DNA of 64,000 nt, taken from Flavobacterium humidisoli. GTDB taxonomy: Bacteria; Bacteroidota; Bacteroidia; Flavobacteriales; Flavobacteriaceae. The notes below the pieces were generated by a model. That model did no database searches. It saw only the letters and a list, made by a program, of their open reading frames with translations, and was not told the origin of the DNA. The stretch spans positions 62,001-126,000 of the forward strand of contig NZ_CP096829.1 of NCBI RefSeq assembly GCF_023272795.1, written 5' to 3'. Every line of letters begins with the position of its first letter. Within the stretch, counting starts at the first letter, position 1. Of the stretch, positions 1 through 7,939 are shown piece by piece. A program made the position numbers and the translations under genes.

Positions 1-129
1 TTAAAAAGCAAAAAAGTCAAGAATTTATATTTCACAGGACAATTAACGGTTCCTGGCCCAGGTGTTCCGCCTGCTTTAATTTCAGGAAAACTCGCAGCTG
101 AATTAATTCAAAAATCTTTTAGATCTTAA
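1..129 (+). CDS. crtI: Phytoene desaturase, C-terminal end (partial)
   Basis: This is the last 42 codons of a gene that starts before the window. The frame reads NLYFTGQLTVPGPGVPPAL and then an alanine/leucine helix (SGKLAAELI). That is the conserved C-terminal FAD-binding end of CrtI-type carotenoid desaturases, which desaturate phytoene to lycopene at the membrane. The stop codon lies 3 bases before the crtB start, so the two genes are almost certainly one transcript. The identity rests on the short tail and on the crtB neighbour, which agree well. The N-terminal Rossmann domain cannot be seen. Confidence 0.85.
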   Translation, partial: LKSKKVKNLYFTGQLTVPGPGVPPALISGKLAAELIQKSFRS

Positions 130-132
130 AAA

Positions 133-972
133 ATGAAATCACTATTCGACGCCGTTTCTTTCAAATGCAGCAAACTGGTAACCAAAAATTACAGTACTTC
201 ATTTTCGCTAGCCGTAAAAATGCTTTCACCCAGCATTCGAGATGCCATTTACAGCATTTACGGATTTGTTCGTTTTGCAGACGAAATTGTAGATTCATTT
301 CATGATTATGAAAAAGAATATCTTATTGAAGATTTCGAAAAAGAATATTACAAAGCAATGCAATTGGGCATTAGTTTAAATCCGATTTTGAATTCATTTC
401 AACAGACTGTAAAAGAATATAACATCACCGATGATCTAGTTCAGGCTTTTCTAAAAAGCATGAAGATGGATCTTATAAAATCAAATTACCAAACACAAAC
501 CGAATACATAGATTACATTTACGGTTCTGCCGATGTGGTCGGATTAATGTGTTTGAAAGTTTTTGTATCTGGAAAAGATCATAAATACGAACAGCTGAAA
601 AACGAAGCCATGCGTTTAGGCTCTGCTTTTCAGAAAGTCAATTTCCTAAGAGATTTAAAAGACGATAATACGATCTTGAATCGCACTTATTTTCCAGGTG
701 TGAATCTGAATAATTTCAACGAAGATTCGAAAAATGAAATCATAAAAGAAATCGAAGAAGATTTTAGAATTGCCTATCAAGGAATTGTAAAATTACCAAT
801 TGAAGCAAAATTTGGGGTTTACACCGCTTATGTTTATTACAAAAAACTACTTCAAAAGCTAAAACACACACCTTACTACGAGATTGGAAATTCGAGAATT
901 CGTGTCTCTAATTATACCAAAGCGGGACTTTTGGCACAGTCATTTGTGACTTATAAATTGAAACTAGTATAG
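133..972 (+). CDS. crtB: Phytoene synthase (squalene/phytoene synthase family)
   Basis: CrtB condenses two geranylgeranyl diphosphates to phytoene, the first committed step of carotenoid synthesis. The 279-residue length fits the family. The first Asp-rich Mg-diphosphate motif is ADEIVD (D50-x3-D54). The second is LGSAFQKVNFLRDLKDD (about residues 162-178). Both are intact. The ATG follows the crtI stop by 3 bases. About 130 bp separate it from crtZ, and that gap contains a fragment of an interspersed repeat (989-1010). The operon makes a coloured C40 carotenoid. A squalene synthase role is unlikely given crtI and crtZ next to it. Confidence 0.93.
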   Translation: MKSLFDAVSFKCSKLVTKNYSTSFSLAVKMLSPSIRDAIYSIYGFVRFADEIVDSFHDYEKEYLIEDFEKEYYKAMQLGISLNPILNSFQQTVKEYNITDDLVQAFLKSMKMDLIKSNYQTQTEYIDYIYGSADVVGLMCLKVFVSGKDHKYEQLKNEAMRLGSAFQKVNFLRDLKDDNTILNRTYFPGVNLNNFNEDSKNEIIKEIEEDFRIAYQGIVKLPIEAKFGVYTAYVYYKKLLQKLKHTPYYEIGNSRIRVSNYTKAGLLAQSFVTYKLKLV

Positions 973-988
973 ATTAATCATAATTTTT

Positions 989-1010
989 TGTCATTTCGTC
1001 GAAAGGAGAA
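989..1010. repeat. Fragment of TGTCATTTCG interspersed repeat
   Basis: The 22 bp here start TGTCATTTCG and continue TCGAAAGGAGAA. They match one end of the inverted-repeat element at 27345-27446 with a few differences. Only one end is present. It lies between crtB and crtZ, inside what looks like one operon. Confidence 0.5.
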
Positions 1011-1104
1011 TATTAACCGAAACTCTTTTGAGTTAACCTTTTATAAATTAAAGCTAAACTCAAAACCAATAAAACGATAATTTTAAAACCTCAACATTTA
1101 TAAA

Positions 1105-1545
1105 ATGATTTCTTTTTTAATCTTTTTAGGCGTTTTTCTTTTCATGGAATGTGTTACGTGGCTCACGCATAAATACATAATGCACGGCTTTATGTGGTAT
1201 TTTCATGCTGATCATCATCAGCCGAAATACGAAAACACCTTTGAGCGCAACGATATTTTCTTTGTCATTTTTGCCACTCCAAGTATTATTTTATTCTACT
1301 TTGGCGTTCAAGCCGGATTTAATTATTTGTTTTTCATTGCTTGCGGAATCACACTTTACGGCGTTTGTTATTTTCTAATTCACGATGTCTTGATTCATCA
1401 GCGTTTTAAATGGTTTAAAAACACCAAAAACAAATACCTCATCGGATTACGAAAAGCCCATAAAATACACCATAAACACCTCAACAAAGAAAAAGGAGAA
1501 TGTTTCGGAATGTTGTTCGTGCCATTCAAATATTATAAAATGTAG
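1105..1545 (+). CDS. crtZ: Beta-carotene hydroxylase (fatty acid hydroxylase superfamily)
   Basis: This is a di-iron membrane hydroxylase that adds 3-hydroxyl groups to beta-ionone rings, making zeaxanthin from beta-carotene. The four His clusters are visible: H22-KYIM-H27, H34-ADHH38, H93-DVLI-H98 and H119-KIHH123. The 146-residue length is normal for bacterial CrtZ. Hydrophobic segments at about residues 2-20 and 52-92 should be membrane helices. No lycopene cyclase is seen in the window, so it must be encoded upstream or elsewhere. The neighbouring crtIB genes make a carotenoid substrate far more likely than a sterol or a fatty acid. Confidence 0.92.
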   Translation: MISFLIFLGVFLFMECVTWLTHKYIMHGFMWYFHADHHQPKYENTFERNDIFFVIFATPSIILFYFGVQAGFNYLFFIACGITLYGVCYFLIHDVLIHQRFKWFKNTKNKYLIGLRKAHKIHHKHLNKEKGECFGMLFVPFKYYKM

Positions 1546-1658
1546 AATTATTTGGGCGTTTCCTTTCCTCTTTTTTGTGTCTGGCCAAAAATGCCTACCA
1601 TAAAAGAGCTGCACTTCACCCCTTTAACGCTCAGGTATTTCAAGAAAGAATTGTGATT

Positions 1659-2126
1659 ATGAAATTATACAAAATAGTAACCGTACAGCATATAAATGCA
1701 AGTGTAGAAGATTGTTGGGATTTTTTCTCAAGTCCGAAAAACCTACAGACCATTACTCTCGATAATATGAATTTTCAAATTCAGGATTACGACGGCAAGC
1801 GCATGTATCAAGGACAAATAATTTCATACACCTTAAGACCTCTTTTCGGAATTAAAACTTCTTGGGTTACCGAAATTACGGCTTGCCAAGAAAACGAGTA
1901 TTTTGTAGACATTCAGCAATTTGGACCTTATAAACTTTGGCATCACAAACATTTCTTCGAACCAACACCAGACGGAGGAACCAAAATGACCGACATTGTC
2001 CATTACGCTCTTCCATACGGAATTCTAGGCCGAATTATGAATAGTTTAGTCGTAAAAAACAAACTCAAAAGTATTTTCGATTACAGATTCAATAAAATCA
2101 ACGAATTATTTAATTCTAAAAAATAA
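1659..2126 (+). CDS. SRPBCC family (START-like) ligand-binding protein
   Basis: The protein is 156 residues, beginning MKLYKIVTVQHINASVEDCW. This is the usual start of bacterial SRPBCC proteins that hold a hydrophobic ligand in a helix-grip pocket. The open frame extends 28 codons upstream (from 1575). That stretch looks like translated intergenic repeat, so the ATG at 1659 is preferred. The gene sits between crtZ and the photolyase on the same strand, with about 50 bp to the latter. The location suggests a role in carotenoid handling or the light response, but that is inference. The ligand is unknown. Confidence 0.8.
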   Translation: MKLYKIVTVQHINASVEDCWDFFSSPKNLQTITLDNMNFQIQDYDGKRMYQGQIISYTLRPLFGIKTSWVTEITACQENEYFVDIQQFGPYKLWHHKHFFEPTPDGGTKMTDIVHYALPYGILGRIMNSLVVKNKLKSIFDYRFNKINELFNSKK

Positions 2127-2174
2127 AAAGCACAAGCCATTAATTCGTGAATTCGTGGCGGAAAATCAACGACA

Positions 2175-3470
2175 ATGACAAAACAACAAGTTACTTTATT
2201 CTGGTTTAGACGTGATTTGCGTTTAGAAGACAATACAGGATTATTTCATGCTTTACAATCAGATTTTCCTGTCGTGCCTCTTTTTATTTTCGATGATGAT
2301 ATTTTAGAACATCTTCCAAAAAACGATGCGAGAGTAACTTTTATTTATTATTCATTAGAAAAAATAAACTTAGAATTAAACAAATTTGATTCTTCCATTT
2401 TAATCAAAAAAGGAAAAACAAATGCCGTTTGGAAATCGCTTGTTGAAGAATTTGATATTCAAAATGTTTTCTATAATAAAGATTATGAACCATTCGCCAT
2501 TAAACGCGACAGTTTAATTTCATCTTTATTAAAAGAAAACAATATTCAATCATTGTCTTTTAAAGATCATGTAATCTTTGAAGAAAAAGAAATAACCAAA
2601 GCAGACGGACTTCCTTATACCGTTTACACACCTTACAAAAACAAATGGCTGGAGAAATATAATCTTTCTGGATCGGCTCCCGAATATGATTCTACTCCAT
2701 ATCAATCCAACTTTTCGAAAAACAAATTCAAATTTCCAGATTTAGCTGAAATAGGTTTTGAAAGAAGCTCTATACAAGTTCTTCCGCACAACTTAACAAA
2801 AATTGCCCATTATAAAGAAACCAGAGATTTTCCAGCTCTGGACAGTACTTCTTATCTTTCGCCGCATTTACGCTTTGGAACAGTAAGCATCCGAAAATTA
2901 GTAAATTGGGCTAACCGAAAAAATCAAACTTTTTTGAGCGAGCTAATTTGGAGAGAATTCTTTATTCAGATTCTATTTAGTTTTCCTAATTGCGTTAATC
3001 ATAATTTCAAGTCCAATTATGACGGAATTCAGTGGCGAAATAACGAAGAGGATTTTAAACGTTGGTGTTCTGGAACAACAGGATATCCTATGGTCGATGC
3101 TGGAATGCGACAATTGAACGAAACAGGTTATATGCACAATCGCGTGCGTATGGTTGTAGCTAGTTTTCTTTGCAAACATTTATTGATCAATTGGCAGTGG
3201 GGCGAAGCGTATTTCGCAGAAAAACTTTTAGATTTTGAATTGGCCTCAAACGTAGGAAACTGGCAATGGGCAGCAGGAACAGGCTGTGACGCTGCTCCTT
3301 ATTTCAGAGTTTTTAATCCCGAAATCCAACAAAAGAAATTTGACGAAAAAGGAGAATATATTATAAAATGGATTCCCGAGTTTGCTTTTGGTTACGCAGA
3401 ACCTATGGTTGATCATGCTTTTGCGAGAGATCGTGCGATTGCAACTTACAAGGCGGGAATTTTGAAATAA
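2175..3470 (+). CDS. phrB: Deoxyribodipyrimidine photo-lyase (class I)
   Basis: This is a blue-light DNA repair enzyme that splits cyclobutane pyrimidine dimers using FADH-. The N-terminal alpha/beta antenna domain begins LFWFRRDLRLEDN. The C-terminal FAD-binding region shows TGYPMVDAGMRQL, MHNRVRM, GNWQW-AAGTGCDAAPYF and RVFNP, all in order. The length (431) is typical. The tryptophans of the electron-transfer chain region (GNWQW) are present. The gene closes the carotenoid cluster, a common pairing in light-responsive pigment operons. A cryptochrome-only function is possible, but the motif set favours a true photolyase. Confidence 0.92.
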   Translation: MTKQQVTLFWFRRDLRLEDNTGLFHALQSDFPVVPLFIFDDDILEHLPKNDARVTFIYYSLEKINLELNKFDSSILIKKGKTNAVWKSLVEEFDIQNVFYNKDYEPFAIKRDSLISSLLKENNIQSLSFKDHVIFEEKEITKADGLPYTVYTPYKNKWLEKYNLSGSAPEYDSTPYQSNFSKNKFKFPDLAEIGFERSSIQVLPHNLTKIAHYKETRDFPALDSTSYLSPHLRFGTVSIRKLVNWANRKNQTFLSELIWREFFIQILFSFPNCVNHNFKSNYDGIQWRNNEEDFKRWCSGTTGYPMVDAGMRQLNETGYMHNRVRMVVASFLCKHLLINWQWGEAYFAEKLLDFELASNVGNWQWAAGTGCDAAPYFRVFNPEIQQKKFDEKGEYIIKWIPEFAFGYAEPMVDHAFARDRAIATYKAGILK

Positions 3471-3477
3471 GTTTTTT

Positions 3478-3687
3478 TTTGTTTCAAATTTCAGGTTACA
3501 AGTTTCAGGTTTCAAGTTATACACAATCTTGTTATCCCGAGAAACGGGAAATTACATCCTATATAGATATACTATTCTTCAACTTCTCTTTTGATGACAA
3601 ACTAAACAAAAAAAACTTTGTCAAAGTTTTAAAATTTGACAAAGTTCTATACCTAAAGTTCATCCAACTTGAAACTTGAAACAAAAA
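3478..3687. repeat. Intergenic repeat mosaic bounded by inverted TTTGTTTCAA ends
   Basis: The left end (about 3478-3519) is TTTGTTTCAAATTTCAGG followed by further GTTTCAGG/GTTTCAAG units. The right end (about 3668-3687) is the same motif inverted (ACTTGAAACTTGAAACAAA). The centre holds a perfect 12-bp hairpin: AACTTTGTCAAA at 3614-3625 and its complement at 3635-3646, with a 9-base loop. No coding potential is evident. The layout resembles a non-autonomous mobile element or an accretion of simple repeats between the convergent photolyase and AarF genes. The hairpin may also stop transcription from either side. Confidence 0.5.
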
Positions 3688-3689
3688 CT

Positions 3690-4994
3690 TTAATATTTCA
3701 AATAATTGTCAACAACAATTTTAGCTTTCAAATCGAACATTAAATTATATAAACCAAAGAAAGTACGGTTCATGTAAATAAAGTGCTTAGAACCACGATT
3801 TCCGTTCATTTTTTTCAGGTTTGTATCTTCTGAGAAACGTTTTCCTAATTCAGCAATGGTGTTAAAGAATTTTTCATCGGCAAAATCGAAAGTTTCGTTT
3901 TGAAAAGGTTTTGTAAAAAGAGACAATAAATCATGAAACATTTCGGTGAAATATTCCACTTCTGCAGGCGTGTCATCTTTGCGCAGAATTTCTAATTCGA
4001 ATAATTTCTCATTGAAAAGCTTTTCATCTGTAATTACATTTTTATTGATCAATTCAAAATACGGAGTGTAAAAATCGTTTGGAATTTGTTTCATACAGCC
4101 AAAATCCAAAGCAATTAACTGATTCTGATCATCAACCAAAAAATTTCCCGGATGCGGATCTGCATGCACTTTCCGTAAAACATGAATTTGATACATGTAA
4201 AAATCCCAAAGCGCTTGTCCTAACTTATCTCCTGCTTCTTGATCCTTATTTATGGCTGTAAATTCAGAAAGATGAATTCCCGTCATCCAATCCATAGTAA
4301 TAATTTTCTCTGATGAAAATTCTGGATAGTAGTTCGGAAAAGTGATATTTTCAATTTTACTGCAAGCATCAACAACTTCCTTACTTTGTTTTAATTCTAA
4401 CAAATAGTTTGTTTCTTCAATCAGCTTATCTTCAACTTCTTTAAAATATTTATCAGAATCTTTTCCTTGAAGATTAAACATTCTAATCGCAATGGGTTTT
4501 ACCAAAGCTAAATCTGAAGAAATGCTATTGGCAACTCCAGGATATTGAATTTTAACCGCCAGTTTTTTATCGTTTTTCTTTGCCAAATGTACCTGACCAA
4601 TACTTGCCGCGTTTACAGAATTCGGATTGAACTCATCGAAAATTTCGTAAGGTGTTTTTCCAAAATTGCTTTTGAAAGTTTTTAAAACCAAAGGAGCTGA
4701 AAGTGGCGGAACAGAAAACTGTGATAAAGAAAATTTCTCTACATAAGCTTGAGGCAGAAAGTTCTTATCCATACTCAGCATCTGAGCCACCTTTAAGGCG
4801 CTTCCTTTTAAGCTTTTTAGTCCATCATAAATATCTTCTGCGTTATTCTCATTTAGCTTATCACGGGTTAAATCTGGGTTTACCATTTTTTCAGCATAAT
4901 GCTTTACATAGTTTACACCAATTTTAGCACCAGTCTGAACCAATTTTCCCGCTCGTTCAATTTTAGAAGTTGGGATATAATCAATTGTTTTCAT
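3690..4994 (-). CDS. AarF/ABC1/UbiB-family atypical kinase
   Basis: This 434-residue protein is of the ABC1 (UbiB/COQ8) family, linked in other organisms to quinone or lipid metabolism at membranes. Visible motifs are SIGQVH in the ATP-binding loop, a lysine in LAVKIQYPG, HADPHPGNFLV (catalytic loop) and LDFGCM (metal-binding DFG). The family's KxGQ signature reads K68-V-A-Q71 here, so the glycine is replaced by alanine. The start overlaps the stop of the upstream TetR-like gene by 1 base, so the pair is translationally coupled. No clear transmembrane tail is seen. The true substrate is unknown. Confidence 0.88.
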   Translation of the reverse strand: MKTIDYIPTSKIERAGKLVQTGAKIGVNYVKHYAEKMVNPDLTRDKLNENNAEDIYDGLKSLKGSALKVAQMLSMDKNFLPQAYVEKFSLSQFSVPPLSAPLVLKTFKSNFGKTPYEIFDEFNPNSVNAASIGQVHLAKKNDKKLAVKIQYPGVANSISSDLALVKPIAIRMFNLQGKDSDKYFKEVEDKLIEETNYLLELKQSKEVVDACSKIENITFPNYYPEFSSEKIITMDWMTGIHLSEFTAINKDQEAGDKLGQALWDFYMYQIHVLRKVHADPHPGNFLVDDQNQLIALDFGCMKQIPNDFYTPYFELINKNVITDEKLFNEKLFELEILRKDDTPAEVEYFTEMFHDLLSLFTKPFQNETFDFADEKFFNTIAELGKRFSEDTNLKKMNGNRGSKHFIYMNRTFFGLYNLMFDLKAKIVVDNYLKY

Positions 4995-5653
4995 TATCTG
5001 CTGTGTACTTTTTCTTTAAACAAAAATTTTCCAAAATCAATCAGATGATTCATTGGCGCAACATTCATTAACTCAAATGAAGCGTTAACAGACTTTTCAA
5101 TAAAAATATCCGTTTTCTCAAAAGCAGGAGATTCATCTTCCATCCAAAATTTAATGGTCATCATTAATTGCAACCAAGAAGATTCTTGAATAGCTTTTTC
5201 TTGAAATTTTTGGAATCTTTCTTGCTCTAATCTGTAATCATCTGTCAAAATTGCAGCAACATACTCTTTGAAACTATTTCGAAGTGTTGTTAACTGAACT
5301 AAATTTTTGAGTGGGTTTCTATCTATTTTAAGTGATTGCAAAACATAACTTCTGTTGGCTGTCAGGATTTCGAAGAAAGTAAAATAAAAACTCAGCATTT
5401 TATTCTTCATATCGTATCCCTGATATTCTTCATTCTTGTGAAGAAGAGTAATCGTGTTTTCAAAAAACAGTCGAAATATTTCTTTTTCTAAACCTTCCAA
5501 TGTTCCGAAGAAAGCATAAAACTCAGCTTCAGTAAAATCATTTTCTTTGGCAAAATGATAAACCGATTTTGGTTTTTGGCCTTTTTCTAAAACCTCTTCC
5601 ATATATTTTGAAACGATATCATCTTTGGTAATTACCTTTTTTTTAGTCGCCAT
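4994..5653 (-). CDS. TetR-family-like transcriptional regulator
   Basis: The 219-residue protein has a short N-terminal helical region (about residues 10-60, including KSVYHFAKENDFTEAEFYAFFG). It fits a degenerate TetR helix-turn-helix, followed by a helical ligand/dimer domain. It overlaps the AarF kinase gene by 1 base and should be co-transcribed with it. A 13-bp palindrome, TAAACA-T-TGTTTA, sits 30 bp upstream of its start (5684-5696) and could be its operator. The DNA-binding helix is weaker than in classical TetR proteins, so the family call is moderate. The ligand is unknown. Confidence 0.65.
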   Translation of the reverse strand: MATKKKVITKDDIVSKYMEEVLEKGQKPKSVYHFAKENDFTEAEFYAFFGTLEGLEKEIFRLFFENTITLLHKNEEYQGYDMKNKMLSFYFTFFEILTANRSYVLQSLKIDRNPLKNLVQLTTLRNSFKEYVAAILTDDYRLEQERFQKFQEKAIQESSWLQLMMTIKFWMEDESPAFEKTDIFIEKSVNASFELMNVAPMNHLIDFGKFLFKEKVHSR

Positions 5654-5683
5654 TTTATTAAAATTTAGAATTTGCCATAAAGG

Positions 5684-5696
5684 TAAACATTGTTTA
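5684..5696. promoter_or_regulatory. Palindrome, candidate operator for the TetR-like gene
   Basis: TAAACA and TGTTTA are perfect 6-base arms around one T. The site lies between the divergent TetR-like gene (start 5653) and the epimerase gene (start 5752), where a self-regulating repressor would bind. It is a sequence observation only, and the link to this regulator is inferred. Confidence 0.35.
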
Positions 5697-5751
5697 AGTA
5701 CCTTTACTAATCCTTAAACACTATACACTGTTAAATATATTATAAACTATT

Positions 5752-6663
5752 ATGGCTCAAAATGTTCTATTAACAGGCGGAACTGGTTTCGTCGGTAAAT
5801 ATTTGACAGATGTTCTGATCGAAGCAGGTTTTTCTGTATCCATTTTGAGTCGTTCTAATAGAGAAAACACTCCAAGAGTGACCTATTATAAATGGGACAT
5901 TAAAAAAAACTACATTGATAAAAATGCGGTTCTAAATGCCGATTATATTATTCATCTTGCTGGTGAAGGAATTGTAGAAAAAAGGTGGACTAAAAGACGT
6001 AAAAAAGCCATTATAGAAAGTCGCGTAAGACCTGTTGAAATGATCTATTCTATTTTGGAGATGAACAATAAAAAACTGGAAGCATTTATTTCTGCTTCAG
6101 GCATCGGAATTTATGGCGCCCTTACTAGTCATAAAATCTGTACTGAAAACACCCCTCCAGCCGATGATTTCCTTGGCATTACTTGTCAGAAATGGGAAAA
6201 TGCCGCCGATAAAATTGGTTCTTTAAATATTCGAACAGTCAAAATTAGAACTGGAATTGTGTTTGGTAAAAACGAAGGTTTCTTAAAAAAAATGATTCCC
6301 ACATTTAAATCTGGCTTTGGTGCTGTTTTGGGTTCTGGCAAGCAATATCTTCCTTGGATTCATATTGAAGATTTGTGCCAGATTTATTTAAAAAGCATTG
6401 AAGACACCAAACTCGAAGGTGCCTACAATGCATGTGTAACCGACAATACCACAAACTCCCGATTTTCTAAAACTATGGCTAAACTCTACGATTATAGTAT
6501 ATGGATTCCTAAAGTTCCGGCATTTGTATTAAAAATTCTACTGGGACAAATGAGTGAGGCCATCTTAACAGGACAGCGCGTTTCTTCAGAAAAAATCCAG
6601 CAAACAGGTTTCGATTTTCAATTTACAGATTTAGAAAAGACGCTTATTAATTGTATAAAGTAA
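5752..6663 (+). CDS. TIGR01777-family SDR epimerase/oxidoreductase
   Basis: This is an extended short-chain dehydrogenase/reductase of 303 residues, the usual size for TIGR01777 (YfcH-like) proteins. The nucleotide-binding Gly motif is G9-GTGFVG15 near the N-terminus. HLAGEGIVEKRW and SASGIGIYG are the family's substrate-side signatures. A C-terminal DUF1731-like segment (VPAFVLKILLGQMSEAILTGQRV) is present. The substrate is not known for this family. The gene is divergent from the TetR/AarF pair and ends only 3 bp from the convergent yceI-like gene. Confidence 0.85.
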   Translation: MAQNVLLTGGTGFVGKYLTDVLIEAGFSVSILSRSNRENTPRVTYYKWDIKKNYIDKNAVLNADYIIHLAGEGIVEKRWTKRRKKAIIESRVRPVEMIYSILEMNNKKLEAFISASGIGIYGALTSHKICTENTPPADDFLGITCQKWENAADKIGSLNIRTVKIRTGIVFGKNEGFLKKMIPTFKSGFGAVLGSGKQYLPWIHIEDLCQIYLKSIEDTKLEGAYNACVTDNTTNSRFSKTMAKLYDYSIWIPKVPAFVLKILLGQMSEAILTGQRVSSEKIQQTGFDFQFTDLEKTLINCIK

Positions 6664-6666
6664 CTC

Positions 6667-7233
6667 TTATTTCAAAGTCAGCATTGTCTCATCGCTACGA
6701 ATAATACCGGTAAGTTCTGTATTGGCTGTTTTTGCAATTTTCGATGCTATAGGAGTTGGAATATTAATATTAAAATCGGATACTGCGATTGGAAAATCTG
6801 AAATTATCTGAATTCCCTCTGGAACTCTTTTAATCAAAGCATTTACAATAATCTCCTTCGATTTTCCGCGTAGATTAAGTTTCCCTTTTATCTGATATTC
6901 TTTTTCAACTTCATTAATATCTTTCAAATCAAATTTTTCAATCTTGCCTTTAAACACCGCTTTAGGATAACGATTGCTTTGCATATAATTCTCATTGAAA
7001 TGCTCTTGCATTAAATCCAATTTGAAACGAAAATCTTTGATGATAACAGTACAAATAAAAGTACTTGTTTTAGGTTCTAAAAGTATAGCAACTTGTCTAT
7101 TTACAGCTCTCACTTCTTCAAACAAAGGAACAGACGCCTCAAAGTTTATTGTCCCTGTATTAGTAAAAAATTTGTCTTGGGCAATGACTGAAAAGGCCGT
7201 AAAAAATAAAAATAATAAAGTAGTTGTTTTCAT
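6667..7233 (-). CDS. YceI-family periplasmic lipocalin-like protein
   Basis: YceI proteins are secreted beta-barrels that bind long isoprenoid or lipid ligands. The start MKTTTLLFLFFTAFSVIAQ is a clean signal peptide, preferred over an in-frame ATG 12 bases upstream (7245). The mature part carries the alternating beta pattern of the family, e.g. GTINFEASVPLFEEVRAVN and NRYPKAVFKGKI. Length (188) is typical. It is convergent with the epimerase gene. The ligand is unknown, and a link to the carotenoid or quinone genes nearby would be speculation. Confidence 0.85.
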   Translation of the reverse strand: MKTTTLLFLFFTAFSVIAQDKFFTNTGTINFEASVPLFEEVRAVNRQVAILLEPKTSTFICTVIIKDFRFKLDLMQEHFNENYMQSNRYPKAVFKGKIEKFDLKDINEVEKEYQIKGKLNLRGKSKEIIVNALIKRVPEGIQIISDFPIAVSDFNINIPTPIASKIAKTANTELTGIIRSDETMLTLK

Positions 7234-7337
7234 AATCGTCTGCATTTAAACAATTATGTCATTCAATTTATCTGGACTAAGAGAGAATAAAAATCAGATT
7301 CTGATTAATCTGAAAAATCGAACGGCAATACTCAGTG

Positions 7338-7385
7338 AAAAAAATCCGTAACCCAATAATTATACTTAAAGTTACGGAATTTTTA
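7338..7385 (-). terminator. Rho-independent terminator
   Basis: TCCGTAAC (7345-7352) pairs with GTTACGGA (7371-7378). A-runs on the left and T-runs on the right extend the stem. Read leftward, the hairpin is followed by a run of seven T. It sits 80 bp after the membrane-protein gene that ends at 7466. Confidence 0.7.
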
Positions 7386-7465
7386 CATGCAAAGTTTTGG
7401 AACTTATGCTAAATATTTGTGAATGTTTTTTTGCTATAAAATAGGAATCGTAAAATGCAAAATGT

Positions 7466-7924
7466 TTATGATCTTCCTTTTATTAAAGTAAAAATCACAT
7501 TAATAAAAAACAAAAATTGAATTCCTAATAATACAAAAATGGAAATTGCAATTCCATACCCTATTCCTTCATTGAATTTTGCATTTTCCATTATAGCTGA
7601 GAAATCCATTGGAAGATCATCTCGCATTAGTTTAGGCAAAATAAAAAGTGCTATTAAACCAACCGTACTTATCAAAACATGAAAAATCGTCATCCAATTT
7701 ATTAGGCTGAAATTTAATTTCAAAATTGAGAAATAAGTTAAAGCCAACAATCCATAAATTACAGAAATAAGAATCATTAAAAACTTCCATGAAATTATAT
7801 AATAAGTATCATAGATATTAATATCTACTATTTGATCACCTTTATAAAAGCCATATAGTAGAAGAACTATTATTAATCCTAAAAACACAAAATAAGGTTT
7901 GTTCTGTATGTAATTCATTTTCAA
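7466..7924 (-). CDS. Hypothetical four-helix membrane protein
   Basis: I cannot place this 152-residue protein in a characterised family. Hydrophobic stretches at about residues 11-27, 46-66, 80-98 and 125-147 predict four membrane helices. The segment DINIYDTYYIISWKFLMI resembles the DTYYVVAHFH part of cytochrome oxidase subunit I helix X, but the heme and copper ligands are absent. It lies 15 bp after the VOC gene on the same strand, is probably co-transcribed with it, and is followed by a terminator at 7338-7385. Confidence 0.7.
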   Translation of the reverse strand: MKMNYIQNKPYFVFLGLIIVLLLYGFYKGDQIVDINIYDTYYIISWKFLMILISVIYGLLALTYFSILKLNFSLINWMTIFHVLISTVGLIALFILPKLMRDDLPMDFSAIMENAKFNEGIGYGIAISIFVLLGIQFLFFINVIFTLIKGRS

Positions 7925-7939
7925 AAAAGGCTTTTATCT

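Noticed and set aside
3483..3519. Possible CRISPR-like repeats (GTTTCAGG/GTTTCAAG units)
   Set aside because: The units are 8-12 bp, adjoin each other with no spacers, and no cas genes are present.
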